Below are positions 47,471 to 56,501 of a stretch of DNA of 56,775 nt, piece by piece (the stretch's first letter is position 1; each line of letters begins with the position of its first letter). The DNA comes from Novosphingobium sp. Chol11 (GTDB lineage: Bacteria; Pseudomonadota; Alphaproteobacteria; Sphingomonadales; Sphingomonadaceae): the NCBI GenBank assembly GCA_945906105.1, contig CAMDQO010000016.1, forward strand, positions 1-56,775, written 5' to 3'. The notes under the pieces were generated by a model. That model was not told the DNA's origin. It did not search any database and saw only the letters and a program-made list of their open reading frames with translations. Position numbers and translations under genes: made by a program.

Positions 47471-48918
47471 GCCCGCGCCCTTTCCATCGGCATCTCAGCC
47501 AACAAAGCCAAGGCCGGATGATCATTATGCGCCGTCTTGTCCCAGATCGGGGCGCGGCCAGCCATGGATCGCAGATAGGCAACGAAAGCGCGGCGACCGG
47601 ACATGATGGCGATGATATTGGCAATCGGAATTCGCACCACCGCACGCAAACCTTCTGCCCAGCCATATTCGCGGGTGGTGAAGACAAAGCGCATCACTGC
47701 ACGCCAGCCGAGGCCGAGGAAGCAGATGACGATCATCGCGTCGAGCAGGACCGATTCCTCGCGTGGTCCAGCCAGCCCGTAATGTCCGGCAATCCCCAGC
47801 AGCGGTGACAGTAGCAGCAGGAAATAGGCCACGGCCAGCACCAGCGCCACCAATGGCCCGCGCCGATCACGCAGCGCCATCCAGATATCAACCGGCTTTC
47901 CCCACCAGCCCAGTCGCTCCCAGCCTTGAAAAGCGATGCCATGAATCCAGCGGGTTTTCTGACGCACCGAAGCATCAAGTGTGGCCGGAAAATAGCTGCG
48001 CGTAGCCACCAGCGAACCATCCCTGTCGCGCAGCCGCAGAAAGTGCCCGCGACCACCGCAGCGGGCGACCAGCAATCCCAATTCATAATCCTCGGTCAGG
48101 CAAGCAGCCTCGAACGGCCCGGGCACTGCCTCACCCTCGCGCAAACCGGCAAGTTTATCGAGAATGTCGCGCGTAAACGCACAGCCAACGCCCGCTGCGG
48201 GCAGCGCAGCTCCCAGCAGATCGCGCACCACCATGGCCTTGGCATGGGATTCGGTGAATTCGTCAAGGTAGTGCCCGGCGATCCAGCGCGCGCCGCGTTG
48301 CGGTTCGGGCCGCACCGGTAGCTGGACGAAATCGGCATCGGTCAACGCCAGATCGATCAGCGCCAGCGCCGCTGGATGGACCATATCTTCCGAATCATGG
48401 AGAATCACCGAGCGGGCGCGCTGGCCGCAGCGTGTTTCATCATCACGCAGCGCCTGATAAAGCCGGTTGAGGCAATCCGCCTTGGTGGTCGGCCCATCGG
48501 CATCATGCACCACCAGCCGCACCCGTGGATCGGCCCCGGCCCCGGCCATGGCGGCAATCAGCGTCGCCGCATCGTTGCGATAGCAGCCGACATAGATGCG
48601 CAGTTCCTGCTGCGTCCAGACTTTGAGCGCGTGACTGACTGTCGCACCGATAACCCCGGCTTCCTGCCACGCCGGAATGAACACCGCAGTCCGGCCCATC
48701 AACGGTCGGTGCGCCACGTCCTCCACCAGATGATGCGTGCGCTTGCGGCGGAAAATGCGGTGCCAGAAATAGACCAGATCAACCGCCAGCTCATCAAAGA
48801 TGCCAATGACGAACCAGAAGGCGGCAAAGAGCATCAGCTCATATTCAAGGAGAGTCAGCCCATGCAGCAATGCTGCGGGCGCTGATAGCTCCGATAGTGC
48901 GGCTGGCCCCAATATCAC
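47467..48918 (-). CDS. NfrB-like family 2 glycosyltransferase
   Basis: 483 residues from GTG 48918, chosen for the strong GGGGGGAGG site upstream; an ATG at 48984 would leave only 29 bp to nhaA. Membrane helix near residue 20-45, then a processive GT2 domain: VFIPAWQEAGVIGA, the DxD-like HDSEDMVHP, TEDYELGL, and QKTRWIHGI (QxxRW), followed by three or so membrane helices. The MshEN domain found in E. coli NfrB is missing. It should polymerise and transport a glycan across the inner membrane (inference from the family). Confidence 0.85.
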   Translation of the reverse strand: MILGPAALSELSAPAALLHGLTLLEYELMLFAAFWFVIGIFDELAVDLVYFWHRIFRRKRTHHLVEDVAHRPLMGRTAVFIPAWQEAGVIGATVSHALKVWTQQELRIYVGCYRNDAATLIAAMAGAGADPRVRLVVHDADGPTTKADCLNRLYQALRDDETRCGQRARSVILHDSEDMVHPAALALIDLALTDADFVQLPVRPEPQRGARWIAGHYLDEFTESHAKAMVVRDLLGAALPAAGVGCAFTRDILDKLAGLREGEAVPGPFEAACLTEDYELGLLVARCGGRGHFLRLRDRDGSLVATRSYFPATLDASVRQKTRWIHGIAFQGWERLGWWGKPVDIWMALRDRRGPLVALVLAVAYFLLLLSPLLGIAGHYGLAGPREESVLLDAMIVICFLGLGWRAVMRFVFTTREYGWAEGLRAVVRIPIANIIAIMSGRRAFVAYLRSMAGRAPIWDKTAHNDHPALALLAEMPMERARA

Positions 48919-49013
48919 GCCCCAAAAACCTCCCCCCAGAGAATCCAAGTGAACATACCTATGGGTAAGTTGCAGCACTTGCAACGCGGGAACTGATCAA
49001 CCAGAGTCGATAT

Positions 49014-50225
49014 ATGCAAAGCCCAAACACGCCTCGCCGTCTGACCACACGAATGGCAACTGCGATGCTGCAGCTGGCCCATGGTGATGCGGGGGCCGGG
49101 TTGATCCTGCTCAGCGCGGCGATTGCCGCGCTGGTAGCGGCAAATTCGGGACTGGCGCATGGCTATCATGCGGTGCTTCATGATCCGCTGGTCTGGACGC
49201 CAATCGCCGCCCTGCCCAGTCTGCACCACTGGATCAATGACGCGCTGATGGCGGTGTTCTTCTTCGTCGTCGGGCTGGAGATCAAGCGCGAGGTGCTGGA
49301 TGGCGAACTGGCCTCTGCGGCACGGCGGAGATTGCCGATAGTGGCAGCGATTGCCGGAATGGCGGCACCGGCGCTGGTCTATCTCGTTCTGGCCGGCAGC
49401 GGCGCACCACTTTCTGATGGCCCATCGCTTTCAAATGGTTGGGCGATCCCTGCCGCAACTGACATCGCTTTTGCCGTTGGCATTCTGGCATTGGCAGGCA
49501 AAGGCCTGCCGCCTTCGCTCAGGCTGTTCCTGCTGACCGTGGCGATTGTCGATGATCTGGGGGCAGTAGCGATTATCGCGTTGTTTTATACCTCTTCAAT
49601 CAGTGCGGCGTGGATGGGCGCGGCACTGGCGGTCTTGCTGGTGATGGTGCTGCTCAACCGGTGGCGCGTTTTCAGCGGCTGGGCCTATGCGCCGCTTGCC
49701 GTGCTGTTGTGGCTGTGTGTGCTGCATTCGGGTGTTCATGCCACGGTGGCCGGTGTGCTCGCCGCCTTTACGATTCCGCTGGCCATCAATCGCAAAGGTG
49801 ACAGTCTATTACTGCGCATGGAGCACAGCCTTGTCCCATGGAGCGCCTATTTGATCGTGCCCTTGTTCGGCTTTGCCAATGCCGGGGTTTCGTTAGCCGG
49901 GACGAGTTTCGCAGCCTTTGCTGCACCGCTGCCTCTCGCTGTGACTGCCGGGCTGTTTGCGGGCAAGCAACTGGGTATCTTCGGTGCCATTCTGCTCGCC
50001 GAACGCAGCGGTTTTGCACCGCGACCAGCCGGGGCCAGCTGGCTGCACCTATGGGGTCTGTCAGCGCTGTGCGGCATCGGCTTCACCATGAGCCTGTTCA
50101 TCGGCGCGCTGGCGTTCCCGGCGGCACCTGCGCTGGTTGAGGAGGCTAAGCTAGGCGTGCTGGCGGGATCGTTGCTGGCGGGATTGCTGGGTTTTGCCGT
50201 GCTTAGATTCGCGCCGCGAAACTAA
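49014..50225 (+). CDS. nhaA: Na+/H+ antiporter NhaA
   Basis: 403 residues, with about 12 membrane helices. It exchanges Na+ for protons and controls pH and salt balance. Conserved segments: FFFVVGLEIKREVLDGEL, AATDIAFAVGILAL and the ion-binding Asp pair in VAIVDDLGAVAIIALFY, with the C-terminal GIGFTMSLFI. The start ATG 49014 is only ~95 bp from the divergent glycosyltransferase. Its stop directly abuts the convergent VOC gene. Confidence 0.95.
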   Translation: MQSPNTPRRLTTRMATAMLQLAHGDAGAGLILLSAAIAALVAANSGLAHGYHAVLHDPLVWTPIAALPSLHHWINDALMAVFFFVVGLEIKREVLDGELASAARRRLPIVAAIAGMAAPALVYLVLAGSGAPLSDGPSLSNGWAIPAATDIAFAVGILALAGKGLPPSLRLFLLTVAIVDDLGAVAIIALFYTSSISAAWMGAALAVLLVMVLLNRWRVFSGWAYAPLAVLLWLCVLHSGVHATVAGVLAAFTIPLAINRKGDSLLLRMEHSLVPWSAYLIVPLFGFANAGVSLAGTSFAAFAAPLPLAVTAGLFAGKQLGIFGAILLAERSGFAPRPAGASWLHLWGLSALCGIGFTMSLFIGALAFPAAPALVEEAKLGVLAGSLLAGLLGFAVLRFAPRN

Positions 50226-50657
50226 TTACCATTCACCAGTGTTGGCCATGCTTGCCCAAGGCTCCTGCGGTGACAGGCTGCCGTCCTGCAACAGTTCAAT
50301 CGAGATACCGTCGGGTGTCCTGACAAAGGCCATATGGCCATCGCGTGGCGGGCGGTTGATGGTGACGCCAGCCGCCATCAGCGCAGCGCAAGTATCGTAG
50401 ATATTGTCCACTCGGTACGCCAGATGCCCGAAATTGCGGCCACCAGTGTAGCCAGCCTCGTCCCAGTTATGCGTCAGTTCCACCTCAGCGACGCCCTCGC
50501 CCCCCGGTGCGGCGAGGAAGATCAGGCTGAAGCGCGCCTTCTCGTTATCAATGCGCCGGACTTCCTTGAGCCCGATCAGTTCGAAAAAGGCGATGGTCGC
50601 CTGCGGATCGCTGACGCGGATCATGGTGTGGAGGTAGCTGGTCATATTGGCAGGCAT
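50226..50657 (-). CDS. gloA: Glyoxalase/VOC-superfamily protein (lactoylglutathione lyase-like)
   Basis: 143 residues. The metal-binding positions of glyoxalase I are present: His in LHTMIRV, Glu in VAEVELTHN, His in FGHLAYRV and Glu in GISIELLQ. It isomerises the methylglyoxal-glutathione adduct in the detoxification pathway, if the substrate assignment holds. ATG 50657 or 50645 (MTSYLHT) could be the start. It converges with nhaA with no gap between the stops. Confidence 0.82.
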   Translation of the reverse strand: MPANMTSYLHTMIRVSDPQATIAFFELIGLKEVRRIDNEKARFSLIFLAAPGGEGVAEVELTHNWDEAGYTGGRNFGHLAYRVDNIYDTCAALMAAGVTINRPPRDGHMAFVRTPDGISIELLQDGSLSPQEPWASMANTGEW

Positions 50658-50663
50658 TAATGC

Positions 50664-50695
50664 AAAAAGGCCCGCCCCGTAAGCCGAGACGGGCC
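50664..50695 (-). terminator. Terminator of the TorF-type porin gene
   Basis: On the minus strand, GGCCCGTCTCG pairs with CGGGGCGGGCC around a 5-base loop (one mismatch), followed by TTTTT. It lies 27 bp after the porin stop. Confidence 0.8.
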
Positions 50696-50721
50696 ATTTG
50701 TTTTCACTCAGTCAGGATGGA

Positions 50722-51471
50722 TCAGAACGACAGCTTGACGGTGCCAACGACAGCATCGTTGGAGAAGCTGTTGAACGAGTTGCCATCAACGCCGACATAG
50801 CTGACGCCAACTGACAGGTTCTTCGTGACATTGGCAGTGGCGCCGATCGAATAATCGAAGCCGCCGTCAGTGCTCTTCAGTGTGAGCAGGTTCGGCGAAA
50901 GCGCACCGCTGGTGTAGCCAAGGTGGCCCGAAATCGTCACCGGAGTGCTGGGAATGCCAACGCCCAGATCGGTGAACAGATAAAGGTTATCATCACCGCC
51001 CAGCGAGTTCTGTTCCCAGGCATAGGTGACGCCAACCTTGGCAGACACCGGACCCACGGTTGTCGAAAGCGAAGCATAGGGTTCAAACACGTTGGCATCA
51101 CCCACGGTGCCGTTCGGGTAAACGTAGTAGAGCAGGCCGACATCGGCGGTCAGACCACCACCGACTGAACCGGTCCAGCCAGCATAAACGTCAACTTCCG
51201 CGTTTCCGTAAACCGGCGAGTCTTCAAGGCTGGAAGCCCATGCGCCGATATAGAAGCCGCTGGAATGGTTGATATTGATCGCGCCTTGCACAGCGAAATC
51301 GCCGCCCGAAAGCGAAAGACCACGGAAGCGGTAATCCGAAACAAGAGCAACATTGCCGGTTACGGTGATATCTTTGGGAGGATCAGTCTCGTCAGCAAAG
51401 GCCGGGACCGAAGCGAAAAATGCGCCCGCAAGGGCAGTAGCAGCAGCAAGGCTGCGGATGGACGTAAGCAT
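50722..51471 (-). CDS. TorF-family putative porin
   Basis: 249 residues, GAGGGA before ATG 51471. Signal peptide residues 1-25 (AGAFFASVPAFA-DE). The body is a beta-barrel with alternating aromatic strands; the family start ITVTGNVALVSDYRFRGLSLSGGDFAVQG and the C-terminal VVGTVKLSF are typical of TIGR02001 (TorF) proteins. These are outer-membrane proteins of uncertain substrate. Divergent from the phosphoesterase gene across 322 bp. Confidence 0.85.
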   Translation of the reverse strand: MLTSIRSLAAATALAGAFFASVPAFADETDPPKDITVTGNVALVSDYRFRGLSLSGGDFAVQGAININHSSGFYIGAWASSLEDSPVYGNAEVDVYAGWTGSVGGGLTADVGLLYYVYPNGTVGDANVFEPYASLSTTVGPVSAKVGVTYAWEQNSLGGDDNLYLFTDLGVGIPSTPVTISGHLGYTSGALSPNLLTLKSTDGGFDYSIGATANVTKNLSVGVSYVGVDGNSFNSFSNDAVVGTVKLSF

Positions 51472-51793
51472 GAATTTTTCCCTCGAAAATTGGGTTGCTT
51501 CGTCCCACCTGCACCAGCGCCGGGAGCCTCTATTACGGGCCCTCCTTGCGTCAGTGAGTTTTGACTGCCAAGAATTGTTGCATTGCACAAGAGAAAATTG
51601 TCAGCTTGGAAAACCTGCCCTATACCCTGTTGTCATTTTGCAACGCTTGCCACTTTGCCAGCTCTGTTCCCAGGACTGTTCCCAGAACTGTTCATCGCCG
51701 CTAAAAATTTGCCACGCTATGGCGCAACCCTTATAGGCCCGCCCGTCCCGGACAGAAGCCTCAACACCGGTTCCAGCACCCGCCCCAAAGCCC
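51472..51793. other. Divergent intergenic region with 12-bp tandem repeats
   Basis: 322 bp between the porin and the phosphoesterase. It contains three head-to-tail copies of CTGTTCCCAGRA at 51664-51696 and an A/T-rich stretch near 51700. No gene is seen. The promoters of both genes must lie here; the tandem copies may be a regulator site. Confidence 0.5.
51664..51696. repeat. Tandem repeat, 12-bp unit, ~2.75 copies
   Basis: CTGTTCCCAGGA, CTGTTCCCAGAA, CTGTTCATC in direct succession, upstream of the phosphoesterase gene by about 98 bp. The 12-bp period is close to one DNA turn, so repeated binding on one face of the helix is possible. Confidence 0.8.
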
Positions 51794-52597
51794 ATGATGA
51801 TCAAAAGTTTCAAAAAACTCTTCGCTTCGCGCCCCGAGCGCATCTTGCCCGCCCTTGCCGAGGGTGAGCGGATCTACGCCGTGGGCGATGTGCACGGGCG
51901 GCTCGATCTGCTGGTTTCGCTCGCCGAGGCGATTGAGGCCGACAATGCCCGGCGCGGACCGGCGGAAGTCACCGTCATCATGCTGGGTGATCTGATTGAT
52001 CGCGGGCCTGACAGTGCTGGCGTGCTGAAGGCGGTGCGGATCTGGGCCGAGCAGCGCAAGCTGCGTTTCATCACCGGCAACCATGAGGAAATGTTTCTCG
52101 AAGCGCTCGAAAACCCCGAGGTTCTGCGCCACTTCCTGCGCTATGGCGGCAAGGAAACCCTGCTGAGCTACCCGATTGATCCGCTGGCCTATACCGAGGC
52201 CGAGATTGAGGAGGTGCAGGCACTGATGGCCGATTCAATCCCGCAGGACGACATCGACTTCATCCGCGGATTCGAGGATATCATAGTCAGCGGTGACTAT
52301 GTCTTCGTCCATGCCGGTATCCATCCGGGCACCCCGCTGGAGGAACAACGCGTCAGCCAGTTGCGCTGGATTCGCGAGCCTTTTCTCAGCCATTCGGGCG
52401 ATCATGGTTTTGTCGTAGTTCACGGCCATACCATCAACCGCGAGGCTGAAGTGCTGCTGAACCGTATCGGCATTGATACCGGCGCCTATGATTCTGGGCG
52501 GTTGACCGCGCTGGGGCTTGAGGGAACTGATCGGTGGCTGATTGAAACCCGCGATGAACAAGGCACTATCACTGCGGCAACGCGTCCGGCTGAGTAA
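51794..52597 (+). CDS. Calcineurin-like metallophosphoesterase (serine/threonine phosphatase-like)
   Basis: 267 residues. Metal-binding motifs in order: GDVHG at 31-35, GDLIDRG at 65-71, GNHE at 95-98, HAGI, and VHGHT near residue 212. The PPP-family layout with a GDVHG start is like bacterial protein phosphatase 1 (PrpA) and Ap4A hydrolases; the substrate cannot be told. It lies 15 bp before ugd and is probably co-transcribed. Confidence 0.9.
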   Translation: MMIKSFKKLFASRPERILPALAEGERIYAVGDVHGRLDLLVSLAEAIEADNARRGPAEVTVIMLGDLIDRGPDSAGVLKAVRIWAEQRKLRFITGNHEEMFLEALENPEVLRHFLRYGGKETLLSYPIDPLAYTEAEIEEVQALMADSIPQDDIDFIRGFEDIIVSGDYVFVHAGIHPGTPLEEQRVSQLRWIREPFLSHSGDHGFVVVHGHTINREAEVLLNRIGIDTGAYDSGRLTALGLEGTDRWLIETRDEQGTITAATRPAE

Positions 52598-52612
52598 ACA
52601 AGGAACTCCTGC

Positions 52613-53923
52613 ATGAAGATTGCAATGGTGGGATCGGGCTATGTCGGCCTGGTTTCGGGGGCATGTTTCGCCGATTTCGGCCACGATGTTGTCTGCATTG
52701 ACAAGGATCCCGGCAAGATCGCGGCGCTTAACGATGGCGTCATGCCGATCTTTGAGCCGGGGCTTGGCGAACTGGTCGCCAGCAATGTGAAGGCTGGACG
52801 CCTGTCGTTCACCACCGATCTGGCGGCAGGCATTGCCGATGCCAGTGCGATCTTCATCGCCGTCGGCACCCCTTCGCGGCGCGGCGATGGCCATGCTGAC
52901 TTGTCCTTTGTCTATGCCGTGGCTGAGGAAGTGGGCCAGCATCTGAAAACCGAGGCGGTGATCGTCACCAAGTCCACCGTCCCGGTCGGCACCGGTGACG
53001 AGGTTGAGCGCATCCTGACCCAAGCCGCACCCGGCGTGCGTTTCGCCGTCGCCTCAAACCCCGAATTTCTGCGCGAAGGCGCGGCGATCAGCGATTTCAA
53101 GCGGCCTGACCGTATCGTTATCGGCAGCGATGATGAATGGGCGCAAGAGGTGATGCGCGAGGTTTACCGGCCGCTGTTCCTCAATCAGGCGCCGATCCTG
53201 TTCACCAGCCGCCGCACCTCCGAACTGATCAAATATGCCGCCAACGCCTTCCTCGCGGTGAAGATCACTTTCATCAACGAGATCGCGGACCTCTGCGAAA
53301 AGGTTGATGCCGATGTGCAGGATGTCAGCCGCGGCATCGGACTCGATGGCCGCATCGGATCGAAATTCCTCCATGCCGGGCCGGGCTATGGCGGCTCGTG
53401 CTTTCCCAAGGACACCTTGGCGCTGCTCAAGACCAGCGAAGACTATGACAGCCCGCTGCGCATCGTCGAGGCGGTGGTCAAGGTCAACGACAGCCGCAAG
53501 CGCGCCATGGGCCGCAAGGTGGTAGATGCATTAGGCGGCGCTGAAGCAGCACGCGGCAAGAAGGTCGCGCTGCTTGGGCTGACCTTCAAGCCCAACACCG
53601 ACGACATGCGCGATGCCCCCTCCATCGCCATCTCTCAGACGCTGCAGGATGCGGGGGTGGAAGTCTCCGCCTATGACCCCGAAGGCATGGCACTCGCCGC
53701 GCCCTTGATGCCGGGCGTGACCATGGCCGCCAGCGCCTATGCCGCCATCGAAGGCGCTGACGCCGTGGCCCTCGTCACCGAATGGGACGCCTTCCGCGCG
53801 CTCGACTTTGAAAAGATCAAGGGGCTGGCCAAGGCACCCCTGCTGGTCGATCTGCGTAATGTCTATGATCCCGCCGAAGTCCGCGCCAAGGGCTTCACCT
53901 ATGTGAGTGTCGGGCGAAGCTGA
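52613..53923 (+). CDS. ugd: UDP-glucose 6-dehydrogenase
   Basis: 436 residues. It oxidises UDP-glucose twice with NAD+ to UDP-glucuronate, a precursor of exopolysaccharide. N-terminal Rossmann motif GSGYVGLVSGACFADFGHDV, VGTPSRRGDG, and the catalytic Cys263 in GPGYGGSCFPKD; C-terminal domain with LGLTFKPNTDDMRDAPS. The start has AAGGAACTCC upstream. It forms an apparent pair with the phosphoesterase. Confidence 0.95.
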   Translation: MKIAMVGSGYVGLVSGACFADFGHDVVCIDKDPGKIAALNDGVMPIFEPGLGELVASNVKAGRLSFTTDLAAGIADASAIFIAVGTPSRRGDGHADLSFVYAVAEEVGQHLKTEAVIVTKSTVPVGTGDEVERILTQAAPGVRFAVASNPEFLREGAAISDFKRPDRIVIGSDDEWAQEVMREVYRPLFLNQAPILFTSRRTSELIKYAANAFLAVKITFINEIADLCEKVDADVQDVSRGIGLDGRIGSKFLHAGPGYGGSCFPKDTLALLKTSEDYDSPLRIVEAVVKVNDSRKRAMGRKVVDALGGAEAARGKKVALLGLTFKPNTDDMRDAPSIAISQTLQDAGVEVSAYDPEGMALAAPLMPGVTMAASAYAAIEGADAVALVTEWDAFRALDFEKIKGLAKAPLLVDLRNVYDPAEVRAKGFTYVSVGRS

Positions 53924-53948
53924 GGCGATTTCAGCCGCGCGCATAAAT

Positions 53949-53962
53949 TTGCGTTTGATCAA
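53949..53962 (+). promoter_or_regulatory. FNR-like box before the hydroxylase gene
   Basis: TTGCGTTTGATCAA: one perfect ATCAA half and one TTGCG half with the right 4-base spacer, 110 bp before the start codon. It is the mirror of the variant near ompW. It may link this gene to the FnrL regulon; the match is imperfect. Confidence 0.4.
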
Positions 53963-54071
53963 AGTCCTGCGGCAACTTCCCTAGTATTTCCCCTTCATGA
54001 GAACGCTGTTCTCGTCTTCGGACGGAAGCATCGAGGCCTCACGAACCCAAGGGATACGAGGATCCAAGGAT

Positions 54072-54902
54072 ATGACCTTTGATAGTGCAATGTTCGCATC
54101 ACTGGCCGAAGCATGGCAGGGCAAGCTTTCGCTTTATGCCTTTATCGGCATCATGGCGATCAGTCTGATCGGCGGAAAACTGCTGCTGCTGGTGCCCACT
54201 TTCCGTGAGGCAGCGGCGATCAACAAACAGAACTACGCTGAAAAACTGCAAAAACCGACCTATGCCGCCAACCAGAAATGGAACCGCAAATGGGGCCTGT
54301 TCGATCAGCTGGTGATCTTCGCCGTGATCCTGCCGTTCTGCCTGACTATCGATCCGCAGCCCTGGTGGCAGGTTCTGCGCGATACCTTCGTCATCCTGAT
54401 GGTCTATGATTTCTTCTATTACCTCGTTCACCGCTTCCTGTTTCACGATGAGGGCTTTTTCGGTGGCCTGCTGATCTGGGTCCACGGCGTCCACCACCGC
54501 CAGCACAACCCCTGCCGCGGCGATTCGAGCTATATTCACCCGATCGAAGTGGCGCTGGGCCTCGGACTCTATGCCACCTGCATTTTCGTGCTCTCGCTGC
54601 TGATGGGGCCCTTCCATCTGGTGACGATCATCATCACCTGGGTCGCCTTTTCAGAGATCAACCAGCACAACCACGATCTGTGGAAGACTGACCGGTTTCC
54701 GTTCAAATACCTCAACACCATGTCGGTGATGCACCACAACCACCACGCCCGCTTCACCGGCGGCAACTTCGCAACAATCTCGCTGCTCTATGACTGGCTG
54801 TTCGGCACGCTCGACTATGCTGGCACCGGCAAGGAAGCGCGCCAGGGGCTGTTCAAGAAGCCTGCGGATGGTGCGCCGGGTGCGGTGAAGTCGGAGGCTT
54901 GA
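54072..54902 (+). CDS. Sterol desaturase / fatty acid hydroxylase family protein
   Basis: 276 residues from ATG 54072, with AAGGAT upstream; an ATG at 53997 is possible but the added residues look non-coding. It is an integral membrane di-iron protein with the histidine boxes HRFLFH, HGVHHRQHN, NQHNHDLW and HHNHHARF, between about four membrane helices. Such enzymes hydroxylate or desaturate lipids or carotenoids; in this order beta-carotene hydroxylases and sphingolipid or hopanoid hydroxylases are possible. The sequence does not tell which. The oxygen-using reaction makes the FNR-like site upstream interesting. Confidence 0.85.
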   Translation: MTFDSAMFASLAEAWQGKLSLYAFIGIMAISLIGGKLLLLVPTFREAAAINKQNYAEKLQKPTYAANQKWNRKWGLFDQLVIFAVILPFCLTIDPQPWWQVLRDTFVILMVYDFFYYLVHRFLFHDEGFFGGLLIWVHGVHHRQHNPCRGDSSYIHPIEVALGLGLYATCIFVLSLLMGPFHLVTIIITWVAFSEINQHNHDLWKTDRFPFKYLNTMSVMHHNHHARFTGGNFATISLLYDWLFGTLDYAGTGKEARQGLFKKPADGAPGAVKSEA

Positions 54903-54957
54903 GGGGGACGCCACGAAGCAGGAGGGGGAACTCCGCCTGCGTCCCTATTTTCCCTAT

Positions 54958-55062
54958 TTAGGGGTTGTTGCACGTGTCACCGTAATTCCGTAATTCCGCA
55001 TCCGCACGTGTCACCGTAATTCCGGAATTCAATTAGGGGTTAAGCAACGTGTCACCGTAACT
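54958..55062. repeat. Direct repeats ACGTGTCACCGTAAYT, three copies
   Basis: GCACGTGTCACCGTAATTCCG occurs at 54970-54990 and 55004-55024 (written from the core CACGTGTCACCGTAATTCC), and a diverged copy CAACGTGTCACCGTAACT at ~55045-55062. Two copies are preceded by TTAGGGGTT, giving a ~30-bp unit. It lies between the convergent hydroxylase and hypothetical gene, at the border of the AT-rich region. The function is unknown. Confidence 0.75.
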
Positions 55063-55069
55063 CATTTCT

Positions 55070-55312
55070 TCAAAATAAAAAAACGATTATTGCTGATTTT
55101 TTATATTCTGCAGCAACACCTCTGCCTTTCAATTGGTTGGTAATTAAATTACGAACCACACCCAATCTTTGCGGAGTAGTTTTGCATACATTACGTATAC
55201 TATCGGCTATTTCTGTAGGGGTATGACGGGATGAAGCTCCATCTTCAGCAAGCTTCTTCCATTGATCCATCAAATAGTCCACTGCAGGATTTACAATATT
55301 TTTATCCGCCAT
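55070..55312 (-). CDS. Hypothetical small protein
   Basis: 80 residues, AT-rich coding sequence. It is predicted mostly helical and soluble with a Lys/Arg-rich middle (RHTPTEIADSIRNVCKTTPQR) and a hydrophobic C-terminal end (SAIIVFLF). No family is recognised and no ribosome site stands out before the ATG. It starts the AT-rich block at the right end. The reading frame may not be expressed. Confidence 0.4.
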   Translation of the reverse strand: MADKNIVNPAVDYLMDQWKKLAEDGASSRHTPTEIADSIRNVCKTTPQRLGVVRNLITNQLKGRGVAAEYKKSAIIVFLF

Positions 55313-55404
55313 AACCGCCGATTACCTCGAAATAATTTCCACGCAAATCCGCTGCTCGAGCCACAGCTACGTGGCATGTATTACCCAGCGGAGCCCCTTG
55401 TGCC

Positions 55405-55800
55405 TCAGTTTCTAGTTTTTACCCAAGCCTGCTTCCATCCACGAGCGCTGATGCAGCCATCCACGATTTCCTGCTTCGGGATCGTTATGCGTCCCACGCT
55501 GCACATATTTTTGGTGGTGGAGTTGGCATACTGGCACATCGCCTTGGCTACGTTGTCCGTCAGACCTCCGCAATTTTGTGGCTTGATTGTAGCACATTGC
55601 CTTAGTTGGCTAAGGATACCTTCGGCCTCGGCGACGCATACTTGCCTGTCCTGATTCAAGGTGGGCACGTATGATGCGTCGACATTGCCCCACTCCCAAT
55701 GCCCAGACATTGGCAAGGTTGCGCTTGGAGTCCCTGAGCATGAAGCTAAAGCAAAAGCGACAAAGGCCGATGAGGTCAGATTACGCATTCTGACACTCAT
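55405..55800 (-). CDS. Hypothetical lipoprotein
   Basis: 131 residues. The start is ATG 55800 or 55788 (MRNLTSS). A lipobox LASC ends a short hydrophobic segment, so it is probably a membrane-anchored lipoprotein. The mature part has six further cysteines (CVAEAEG, QCATIKPQNCGG, MCQYANSTTKNMC, DGC). No family is recognised. Its start overlaps the stop of the preceding gene by 4 bp, so the two form an operon. Confidence 0.6.
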   Translation of the reverse strand: MSVRMRNLTSSAFVAFALASCSGTPSATLPMSGHWEWGNVDASYVPTLNQDRQVCVAEAEGILSQLRQCATIKPQNCGGLTDNVAKAMCQYANSTTKNMCSVGRITIPKQEIVDGCISARGWKQAWVKTRN

Positions 55801-56501
55801 TGCTGAAAATTCCTCACGACCTTGTAGGTTATTGAAGCGTTAGTTGCACTTTCAATCTCAACAACAGCCCCCTTGTAAGCTGCGACCGCACCTTCATTCA
55901 GGTCCACTTGAAATTCACGAGTGAAGGCCTGTCGAGCAAATCCATCCTGAAATTCCGAATATATAAATTTTAGAACCGAACCGCTCCGCCCTGCATACTC
56001 GATTGTCTGCTGCAGGCTGTTTACGTTATACAAAAAATATGGCTCGCTGTCATAATCATCTGGGCGCTTGTCTTTTGTGCAACCCGACTTCACCCCCATG
56101 GACGCTATGCAAATGTTCAAAAATCCATCACCCTTTTCACTCAGGACTACATCATAAGTAAATTGCACATTTGATCCACCAATCCAATTGATGTAATTTG
56201 GTGTATAATTCTTAGAATCTAGTTTCTTCTTGCAAATAGGTTGTCCATATTTGACTATAAACTTACCCATACCCAAATTCATTGATTTTTGATAATCAAA
56301 TTTCGGAACTACGCATTCTTGATATTGCCCTCGTCTTTGCTGGAGCATCCTATCTCCAAGATAGACAGTTGTACTTATGCCAATGTCGGGCTTATTATCT
56401 GTGACTTGCTGATACATCACGATTTCACGAGCAGATTCAGCACTGCTGCTTGTCGAAGAAGCCAAAACTGCAAGATAGAATATAAATATTTTCAACCGCA
56501 T
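55797..56501 (-). CDS. Hypothetical exported protein
   Basis: 234 residues, signal peptide 1-21 (FIFYLAVLASSTSSSAES). The mature part is beta-rich with paired cysteines (ECVVPKF, PICKKKLD, NICIASMG, SGCTKDKR). No family is recognised. The gene is markedly AT-rich compared with the rest of the window, pointing to recent acquisition. It is co-transcribed with the following lipoprotein gene and lies ~130 bp from the right-hand IS. Confidence 0.6.
   Translation of the reverse strand: MRLKIFIFYLAVLASSTSSSAESAREIVMYQQVTDNKPDIGISTTVYLGDRMLQQRRGQYQECVVPKFDYQKSMNLGMGKFIVKYGQPICKKKLDSKNYTPNYINWIGGSNVQFTYDVVLSEKGDGFLNICIASMGVKSGCTKDKRPDDYDSEPYFLYNVNSLQQTIEYAGRSGSVLKFIYSEFQDGFARQAFTREFQVDLNEGAVAAYKGAVVEIESATNASITYKVVRNFQQ

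Noticed and set aside
53997..54071. Upstream ATG as start of the hydroxylase
   Set aside because: The added 25 residues are polar and family-unlike; ATG 54072 has a better ribosome site.
54958..55062. CRISPR array
   Set aside because: Only three copies, irregular spacing, diverged third copy, and no cas genes.
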